A stretch of 11,667 bases of DNA, from positions 1 through 11,667 of the forward strand of contig QNZV01000165.1 in the NCBI GenBank assembly GCA_003978395.1. The letters are read 5' to 3'. The position numbers were made by a program, and so were the translations under genes. Each line of letters opens with the position of its first letter. Within the stretch, counting starts at the first letter, position 1. Below the pieces are notes generated by a model that saw nothing but the letters and a program-made list of their open reading frames with translations, was not told where the DNA came from and did not search any database. Shown here one piece after another: positions 7,432-11,667 of the stretch. Source of the stretch: Sulfurovum sp. GTDB taxonomy: Bacteria; Campylobacterota; Campylobacteria; Campylobacterales; Sulfurovaceae.

Positions 7432-7437
7432 ATTATA
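7432..7437 (-). promoter_or_regulatory. candidate -10 box for the rlpA-like gene
   Basis: On the - strand this reads TATAAT, 32 bases upstream of the ATG, giving a predicted leader of about 25 bases. The -35 region is poor. The position is right for a simple promoter on the rlpA side of the divergent 7400-7627 gap. Confidence 0.5.
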
Positions 7438-7505
7438 TCGTTTTAAACTGTTATTAAAGAATGAATAATATTTTTACTGTAATAAAATAATATAAAGTAG
7501 AAAAA

Positions 7506-7555
7506 AGTTCACTTTAGTCAAAGTGACTAAACTTTACTTATAAAATGAACTAAAC
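7506..7555. promoter_or_regulatory. operator-like nested inverted and direct repeats upstream of htpG
   Basis: The core is a perfect dyad TTTAGTCA-AAG-TGACTAAA (7513-7531). It overlaps a second dyad TCACTTT-AGTC-AAAGTGA (7509-7526). A further half-site TGAACTAAAC at 7546-7555 repeats TGACTAAAC (7524-7532) about two helical turns away and ends just before the -35 box, and AGTTCA (7506-7511) is inverted as TGAACT (7546-7551). The core centre lies about 71 bases upstream of the predicted htpG start of transcription, a normal distance for an activator, and about 97 from that of rlpA. The regulator is unknown. Confidence 0.42.
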
Positions 7556-7557
7556 CC

Positions 7558-7586
7558 TTGAAAAAAAGAGAAAAATATATTATAAT
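7558..7586 (+). promoter_or_regulatory. sigma-70-type promoter of htpG
   Basis: The -35 TTGAAA (7558-7563) and -10 TATAAT (7581-7586) are separated by 17 bases, the best promoter match in the window. Transcription would begin near 7593, leaving a leader of about 35 bases with the ribosome binding site AAAAGGA at 7612-7618. No CIRCE element (HrcA) and no HAIR element (HspR) is visible. Confidence 0.75.
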
Positions 7587-7627
7587 CTCAACATATTTTA
7601 CAAATTAATTCAAAAGGAATATTAACG

Positions 7628-9490
7628 ATGGCAAAACATCAGTTTCAAACAGAGATAGGTCAACTCTTAAAATTAATGACCCATTCACTTTATTCAAATA
7701 AAGAGATTTTTATTCGAGAGTTGATTTCAAATTCAAGTGATGCAATAGATAAATTTAATTATATGAAATTAACCGATGAAAAGTTCAAAGAAGAAGAGTG
7801 GATAGGTCAAATAAATATTAATATTGATGATAAAGACAACTCTTTGACTATTGCTGATAATGGTTTGGGAATGAATGAAGAGGATTTAATTAATCATCTT
7901 GGAACAATTGCAAAATCTGGAACAAAATCATTCGTAGAGAGCCTAACAGGCGATGCTAAAAAAGATTCCAACCTTATTGGTCAGTTTGGGGTTGGTTTTT
8001 ACTCTGTATTTATGGTAGCTGAACAGGTAGATGTAATCACTAAAAAAGCAGGAGAAGAGCAAGCATACATGTTTTCAACTGATGGTACAGGAGAATTTGA
8101 GATTAAACCTGTAACAAAAGAGGAGCATGGAACTGTTGTCTATATTAAACTGAAAGAGGAAGAGAAAGAGTTTTTATCTAAGTGGAAAGTAGCAGAGGTT
8201 GTTAAAAAGTACTCGAACCATATTGCTTATCCAATTACCATGCACTATTGGGAAGATGAAACCACAGGCGAAGGGGATGATGCAACTACTAAAAAAGTTA
8301 AAAAATCTGAACAAGCTAACGCAGCTACTGCTCTTTGGACAGTTCAAAAATCCAATTTGAAAAAAGAGGATTATATAGAATTTTACAAAGGTTTAGCTCA
8401 TGGAGATGATGAGCCATTAACCTACTTACACAATAAAGTAGAGGGTGCAAATGAGTTTACAACACTTTTTTATATTCCTAAAACAGCTCCAATGGATTTA
8501 TACCGTGCAGATTACCAGAGTGGCGTAAAACTTTATGTAAAAAGAGTATTTATTACCGATGATGATAAAGAGCTTTTACCAACCTATTTACGTTTTGTAA
8601 AAGGTATTATAGATAGTGAAGATTTACCTCTAAATGTAAGCCGTGAACTTTTACAATCAAATAAAATATTGGCAAATATTAAACAGAGTTCAACAAAAAG
8701 AATTCTTAAAGCGATTAAAAAACTTAAAGATGATGATGCTGTTACCTTTACAAAGCAGTATAATAAAGTGATAAAAGAGGGTATTTTCCAAGACCATACC
8801 AATAAAGAGCTACTTCTTGAAATTGTTAAGTATAAATCTTCTACAGAAGAGGGAATGGTTAGCTTTGAAGATTATATAAGTCGTGGAGATTCTGAGAAGA
8901 AAGAGATTTATTATATTGCAGGAGAAGATGAAAAAGTTCTTAGAAACTCTCCATTGCTTGAAGCCTATAAAAAAGCAAATATAGAAGTGCTTATTATGGA
9001 TGATAAAGAGATTGATGAAATTGTTACTCCTTCAATTGGTCAATATAAAGAGTGGAGTTTAAAAGATATTACAACTGTTGATGCTCCTGATTCTAAAACC
9101 GAAGAAGAGAAAGAGGTAATAAGCAAAGAGTTTAAATCGTTGACCGATAAAATCAAAGAGATTTTAGGAGAAGAGGTCAAAGAGGTTAAAACAACTTCAC
9201 GTTTAACAACAAGTCCTTCATGTGTGGTAAAAGATGCTAATGACCCAATGGCTGGAATGGCTCATATGTTCGCACAAATGGGACAAGAGATGCCAGAGAC
9301 ACCACTTATTTTAGAGGTTAATCCTGAACATGCTATGATTCAAAAGCTTGATAAGCTAGAGAACCAAGATACCTTTGCTGATATGGCATGGATTCTTTTG
9401 GACTCAGCTAAATTATCAGAAGGTTTAGAGCCAAAAGATAAGTCAGCATTTGCTTCAAGAGTTGCAAAAGTAGCAACATTGGCACTATAG
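7628..9490 (+). CDS. htpG: HtpG, bacterial Hsp90 molecular chaperone
   Basis: HtpG is the cytoplasmic Hsp90, a homodimeric ATP-driven chaperone that remodels client proteins with DnaK. At 620 residues the protein is full length. The N-terminal GHKL ATPase domain has Glu31 and Asn35 in the segment Arg-Glu-Leu-Ile-Ser-Asn (30-35), Asp77-Asn-Gly-Leu-Gly (77-81), a lid region with Thr-Ile-Ala-Lys-Ser-Gly-Thr (93-99) and Gly-Gln-Phe-Gly-Val-Gly-Phe (118-124). A short acidic stretch (209-219) sits at the domain border. The middle domain carries the ATP-sensing Arg339 in Asn-Val-Ser-Arg-Glu-Leu (336-341). The C-terminal dimerisation domain occupies the last 120 or so residues. The start is supported by AAAAGGA nine bases upstream of ATG and by a near-consensus promoter. 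All key residues are present. Confidence 0.98.
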   Translation: MAKHQFQTEIGQLLKLMTHSLYSNKEIFIRELISNSSDAIDKFNYMKLTDEKFKEEEWIGQININIDDKDNSLTIADNGLGMNEEDLINHLGTIAKSGTKSFVESLTGDAKKDSNLIGQFGVGFYSVFMVAEQVDVITKKAGEEQAYMFSTDGTGEFEIKPVTKEEHGTVVYIKLKEEEKEFLSKWKVAEVVKKYSNHIAYPITMHYWEDETTGEGDDATTKKVKKSEQANAATALWTVQKSNLKKEDYIEFYKGLAHGDDEPLTYLHNKVEGANEFTTLFYIPKTAPMDLYRADYQSGVKLYVKRVFITDDDKELLPTYLRFVKGIIDSEDLPLNVSRELLQSNKILANIKQSSTKRILKAIKKLKDDDAVTFTKQYNKVIKEGIFQDHTNKELLLEIVKYKSSTEEGMVSFEDYISRGDSEKKEIYYIAGEDEKVLRNSPLLEAYKKANIEVLIMDDKEIDEIVTPSIGQYKEWSLKDITTVDAPDSKTEEEKEVISKEFKSLTDKIKEILGEEVKEVKTTSRLTTSPSCVVKDANDPMAGMAHMFAQMGQEMPETPLILEVNPEHAMIQKLDKLENQDTFADMAWILLDSAKLSEGLEPKDKSAFASRVAKVATLAL

Positions 9491-9492
9491 TA

Positions 9493-9510
9493 AATAGTAT
9501 TTTTACTATT
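9493..9510 (+). terminator. short hairpin after htpG
   Basis: AATAGTA (9493-9499) and TACTATT (9504-9510) pair perfectly with a TTTT loop, three bases after the htpG stop. No T-tract follows, so it may only attenuate or protect the 3' end, and transcription may read through into the lipoprotein gene. Confidence 0.3.
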
Positions 9511-9529
9511 AAAAGATAGACTTTATGGT

Positions 9530-9560
9530 TTATTCACAGCTGTGAATAAGCTGTGAATAA
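9530..9560. promoter_or_regulatory. cluster of three DnaA-box-like 9-mers with a 20-base palindrome
   Basis: TTATTCACA occurs once on the + strand (9530-9538) and twice on the - strand as TGTGAATAA (9541-9549 and 9552-9560). It fits the bacterial DnaA-box consensus TTATNCACA. The first two form the perfect 20-base palindrome TTATTCACAGCTGTGAATAA (9530-9549); the second and third are tandem copies of GCTGTGAATAA (9539-9549 and 9550-9560), one helical turn apart. The cluster ends three bases before the ribosome binding site of the lipoprotein gene, so binding there, or folding of the palindrome in RNA, could affect that gene. No dnaA or other origin gene is nearby. Confidence 0.5.
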
Positions 9561-9563
9561 CTT

Positions 9564-9570
9564 AAAAGGA
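9564..9570 (+). promoter_or_regulatory. ribosome binding site fixing a GTG start
   Basis: AAAAGGA lies six bases before the GTG at 9577. The in-frame GTG at 9553 sits upstream of this site, inside the third DnaA-box-like repeat, with no ribosome binding site. The same AAAAGGAATATT string precedes htpG. Confidence 0.8.
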
Positions 9571-9576
9571 ATATTC

Positions 9577-10233
9577 GTGAACAAACATATAAAAAAGATT
9601 TCAAATTACGCTATGATTGGTGGAATGAGTGCATTAGTTATTGCAACATTAACAGGTTGTGGAGGTGATACATCAAATGAAGCACCTAAAGCAGAAGAGA
9701 AACCAGCGATTCAAAAAGAGGGTGCAACGGTTACTATTAAAGAGTCTTTGATAAAAGATAGTAATAAAACAACTTATAAAATTATTGATGAAGTTCCAAG
9801 TGTAACCAGTAGAGTTATTCTTGTAGATGTTAATGGAACAGAAAGAATTCTTTCTCAGGCTGAAATTGATAAGCTTGTTGCTGAAGAAGAGAAAAAAGTA
9901 GATGCAGGAACATCGAGTTTAACAAAAAATCCAGATGAGGTAAAAGAGTCTGGTGGTTTAGGTCTTGCAGGAACACTTATGGCATCTATGGCTGCTGGTA
10001 TGTTGGGTGCAGCGTTGATGAATAAATTATCAAATAACCAAAACTATCAAAATAACCGAAGAGCAAGTTACAGCTCTGCTAGTACTTATAGCCGTTCCCA
10101 AAACTCTTTCTCTAAAGCAAGAGCAAATAATGCCGCTGCAAAAGCTGCAGGTGCAACAAAGAGAAGTGGATTTGGAAAAAGACCTGCATCTAAATCTTCC
10201 TCTTCAACTCGAAGTAGTGGCTTTGGTGGTTAA
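9577..10233 (+). CDS. UPF0323-family lipoprotein
   Basis: This 218-residue protein begins at GTG 9577, chosen because of the AAAAGGA site and because it gives a proper lipoprotein signal: basic residues (3-7), a hydrophobic core and the lipobox Leu-Thr-Gly-Cys, with Cys28 to be lipidated. After it come a charged domain (about 35-125), a Gly/Ala/Met-rich segment (126-148) able to insert in a membrane or pack as a helix, and a low-complexity Ser/Arg/Asn/Ala tail (150-218) ending in two Ser-Gly-Phe-Gly motifs. By recall, the N-terminus and layout match the UPF0323 lipoproteins of Campylobacter and Helicobacter, whose biochemical role is not settled; links to motility or virulence have been reported. 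Adjacency to the ATP-grasp gene, three bases downstream, supports a shared function. The tail is basic and probably disordered. Confidence 0.85.
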   Translation: MNKHIKKISNYAMIGGMSALVIATLTGCGGDTSNEAPKAEEKPAIQKEGATVTIKESLIKDSNKTTYKIIDEVPSVTSRVILVDVNGTERILSQAEIDKLVAEEEKKVDAGTSSLTKNPDEVKESGGLGLAGTLMASMAAGMLGAALMNKLSNNQNYQNNRRASYSSASTYSRSQNSFSKARANNAAAKAAGATKRSGFGKRPASKSSSSTRSSGFGG

Positions 10234-10236
10234 TGG

Positions 10237-11418
10237 ATGAATTTAAAACCTATAAAAGTACCTGATAATGAATTTTTAGAAGGCATAGGTTTCTATTGGC
10301 ACACCGACCCTGATAGTACTCCCTATGTGGCTTCTGAAATTGTAGAGATTACTTCTGATGAAGCTGATGCTTATTATGAGGCATCAAATGAGCTTTATGA
10401 GATGTTTGTAGAAGCAGGGGAGTATGTGATTGAAAATGAACTTTTTCATGAGATAGGGATTCCTTTTAACCTTATAGATGCTGTTAAGATGTCTTGGGAT
10501 AATGACGTTCATTGGCATCTGTATGGTCGTTTTGATTTTGCAGGTGGAGTTGATGGTAAGCCAATTAAGCTTATAGAGTTTAATGCAGATACCCCAACAT
10601 CACTTTTTGAAACCTCTATTATTCAGTGGGCAATGTTAAAGTTAAATAACATGGAAGAGTCTCATCAGTTTAATAATTTGTATGAAGCATTGGGCGATAA
10701 CTTTAAACGTTTAGTGATGATGGAAGATGATGTTGAAGATTTTGAAAACCATTATGATGGTTGGAAAATCTTATTCTCTTCAGTCAAAGGCGATGCAGAA
10801 GAAGAGAGTACGGTTAAACTTCTTCAAACGATTGCTAAAGAGGCAGGATTTGTTACAGAGTTTGCTTATATGGAAGATGTTGAGTTCTCAGGTAGAGATG
10901 GTATCTTCTACAAAGATGTAAATTATGAATATTGGTTTAAGCTCTACCCTTGGGAAGATATAGGGATAGAAGAGAGTGATTTAGCGATGCTTCTAACTCA
11001 AATTATGGATAATCAAAAAGCAATTATTTTGAATCCAGCTTATACTTTAATGTTTCAATCAAAAGCATTTATGAAGATTTTATGGGACTTATACCCAAAT
11101 CATCCTCTACTGTTGGAGACAGATTTTGAACCACTACAAGGTATTGCCCAAGTAGAGAAGAAAATATTTGGACGAGAAGGTGCAAATACCATTATTGTTG
11201 ATGAAAATGAAAAAGTAATGGCTAAGACCGATGGAGAGTATGGAGAGTTTGCTTCTATTTTCCAAGAGTATGTAGAACTTCCAACCGATTCTAAAGGAGA
11301 TAGCTACCAAGCAGGTGTATTCTTTGCTTATGAAGGCTGTGGTCTTGGCTTTAGAAAAGGTGGCTTGATTATGGACAACTACTCTAAGTTTGTTGGTCAT
11401 AGGGTTGTGCAAAAATAA
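10237..11418 (+). CDS. glutathionylspermidine-synthase-like ATP-grasp protein (YgiC type)
   Basis: The 393 residues correspond to the pre-ATP-grasp plus ATP-grasp synthetase half of glutathionylspermidine synthase, without the amidase half, as in E. coli YgiC/YjfC. Such enzymes join a carboxylate to an amine using ATP, but YgiC-type proteins are not established glutathionylspermidine synthases and the substrate is unknown. Visible features are Gly-Arg-Phe-Asp-Phe (97-101), Ile-Glu-Phe-Asn-Ala-Asp-Thr-Pro-Thr-Ser (113-122, likely metal and substrate ligands), Asn-Pro-Ala-Tyr-Thr (near 267), Lys-Lys-Ile-Phe-Gly-Arg-Glu-Gly-Ala-Asn (near 307-316, nucleotide loop) and a Gly-rich C-terminus. It is cytoplasmic with no signal peptide. 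The ATG follows the lipoprotein stop by three bases with only a GGTGG-like site, implying translational coupling. An overlapping TAATG at 10231-10235 is out of frame. Confidence 0.9.
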   Translation: MNLKPIKVPDNEFLEGIGFYWHTDPDSTPYVASEIVEITSDEADAYYEASNELYEMFVEAGEYVIENELFHEIGIPFNLIDAVKMSWDNDVHWHLYGRFDFAGGVDGKPIKLIEFNADTPTSLFETSIIQWAMLKLNNMEESHQFNNLYEALGDNFKRLVMMEDDVEDFENHYDGWKILFSSVKGDAEEESTVKLLQTIAKEAGFVTEFAYMEDVEFSGRDGIFYKDVNYEYWFKLYPWEDIGIEESDLAMLLTQIMDNQKAIILNPAYTLMFQSKAFMKILWDLYPNHPLLLETDFEPLQGIAQVEKKIFGREGANTIIVDENEKVMAKTDGEYGEFASIFQEYVELPTDSKGDSYQAGVFFAYEGCGLGFRKGGLIMDNYSKFVGHRVVQK

Positions 11419-11419
11419 C

Positions 11420-11477
11420 AATTTTCACTATGGGGGTAGGGGGAGATTTCTTCTTCCCTACCCCTATAGCCAAAATT
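11420..11477 (+). terminator. long G/C-rich hairpin between convergent genes
   Basis: The core arms CTATGGGGGTAGGGGG (11428-11443) and TTCCCTACCCCTATAG (11454-11469) pair over 16 positions with three G-U pairs when read as + strand RNA. AATTTT (11420-11425) and AAAATT (11472-11477) extend it beyond a 2x2 internal loop. In the - strand transcript the same three positions become A-C mismatches, so the stem is stronger for the ATP-grasp gene than for the convergent gene, whose stop codon it overlaps. No T-tract follows on the + strand. Confidence 0.6.
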
Positions 11478-11667
11478 ACACCCTCTCCCAATCATACCCA
11501 ACAACATTACGACTTTTAGAGTCAAACTCCACTCCAACAATATAAATTTCTTTGCCACTAGATAAATACTTCTGAAAATACTCTTTGCTTTTTATCTGCT
11601 CCAAAGCCCCTTTTTTATCGACTTTAAACTCAAAAATATAAATTTTATCATCTATAAAAACACTCAA
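11476..11667 (-). CDS. C-terminal fragment of a PD-(D/E)XK nuclease-superfamily protein (DUF1703 type, partial)
   Basis: The frame runs off the right edge, so only the last 63 residues are seen; the TTG at the edge is an internal Leu codon, not a start. The fragment has Ile-Phe-Glu-Phe-Lys (Glu-x-Lys being the second half of the PD-(D/E)XK active site), then a helix with Ala-Leu-Glu-Gln-Ile-Lys, Lys-Tyr-Leu-Ser-Ser-Gly-Lys and a strand Tyr-Ile-Val-Gly-Val-Glu-Phe, ending near Asn-Val-Val-Gly-Tyr. This pattern is typical of the DUF1703/PDDEXK_9 domain that follows an AAA-ATPase-like domain in proteins common in Bacteroidetes and Campylobacterota. The ATPase part would lie beyond the window. 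The function of this family is not well established, and the genes often occur in many variable copies. Confidence 0.8.
   Translation of the reverse strand: MSVFIDDKIYIFEFKVDKKGALEQIKSKEYFQKYLSSGKEIYIVGVEFDSKSRNVVGYDWERV

Noticed and set aside
7557..7563. CTTGAAA as a sigma-32 -35 box for htpG
   Set aside because: It matches the heat-shock -35, but the -10 is a perfect sigma-70 TATAAT at 17-base spacing with no CCCCAT-like sequence, and well-studied Campylobacterota lack sigma-32.
7400..7627. CIRCE (HrcA) or HAIR (HspR) operators upstream of htpG
   Set aside because: Neither the TTAGCACTC/GAGTGCTAA pair nor the CTTGAGT/ACTCAAG pair is present.
9534..9556. CRP-type site from TCACA and TGTGA half-sites
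   Set aside because: The half-sites are in the wrong order (TCACA before TGTGA) and there is no TGTGA-N6-TCACA arrangement.
9491..9576. Chromosomal replication origin
   Set aside because: DnaA-box-like repeats are present, but there is no dnaA, dnaN or ruvC neighbour, and the gap is too small for a usual origin.
1..11667. CRISPR array, insertion sequence, tRNA or rRNA genes
   Set aside because: I found no regular spaced direct repeats, transposase-like frame, terminal inverted repeats or cloverleaf-like tracts on either strand.

Overview
The window looks like a chromosomal segment of an AT-rich Campylobacterota (Epsilonproteobacteria) species, probably a free-living or environmental relative of Sulfurimonas, Sulfurovum or Arcobacter; the genus cannot be fixed from this sequence. 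The best lineage marker is the adjacent pair of a UPF0323-type lipoprotein and a glutathionylspermidine-synthase-like ATP-grasp protein, an arrangement I recall from Campylobacter and Helicobacter. Strong AT bias, near-consensus -10 boxes with mostly poor -35 boxes, and AAGGA-type ribosome binding sites fit this group.

Layout, left to right. (1) 1-273: the 3' end of an unrecognised + strand gene. (2) 3104-270, - strand: a tight three-gene cluster made of an exported Lys/Glu/Ala-rich coiled-coil protein, a membrane-anchored Bax-like glucosaminidase and a small two-helix membrane protein. (3) 3314-4849: guaA (GMP synthase), divergent from that cluster. (4) 5056-6681: a KefB/CPA2-type cation:proton antiporter with a TrkA-N domain. 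(5) 7399-6689, - strand: an RlpA-like DPBB-SPOR protein, convergent with the antiporter. (6) 7628-9490: htpG (bacterial Hsp90), with the best promoter in the window and an operator-like inverted repeat upstream. (7) 9577-11418: the UPF0323 lipoprotein and the ATP-grasp protein, preceded by three DnaA-box-like 9-mers. (8) 11667-11476, - strand: the C-terminal end of a PD-(D/E)XK (DUF1703-type) protein, separated from the ATP-grasp gene by a strong hairpin.

Much of the window is housekeeping (guaA, htpG) and cell envelope (Bax-like hydrolase, RlpA-like protein, coiled-coil protein, lipoprotein, antiporter). I see no insertion sequence, phage, CRISPR array, tRNA or rRNA. No gene-free stretch exceeds 300 bases; the largest gaps are 3105-3313, 4850-5055 and 7400-7627, described under their regulatory elements.

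The least explained material is the three-gene envelope cluster, whose coiled-coil protein is built from three 114-residue repeats each marked by one of its only three glycines; the DnaA-box/palindrome cluster in the leader of the UPF0323 gene; and the nested inverted repeats upstream of htpG.
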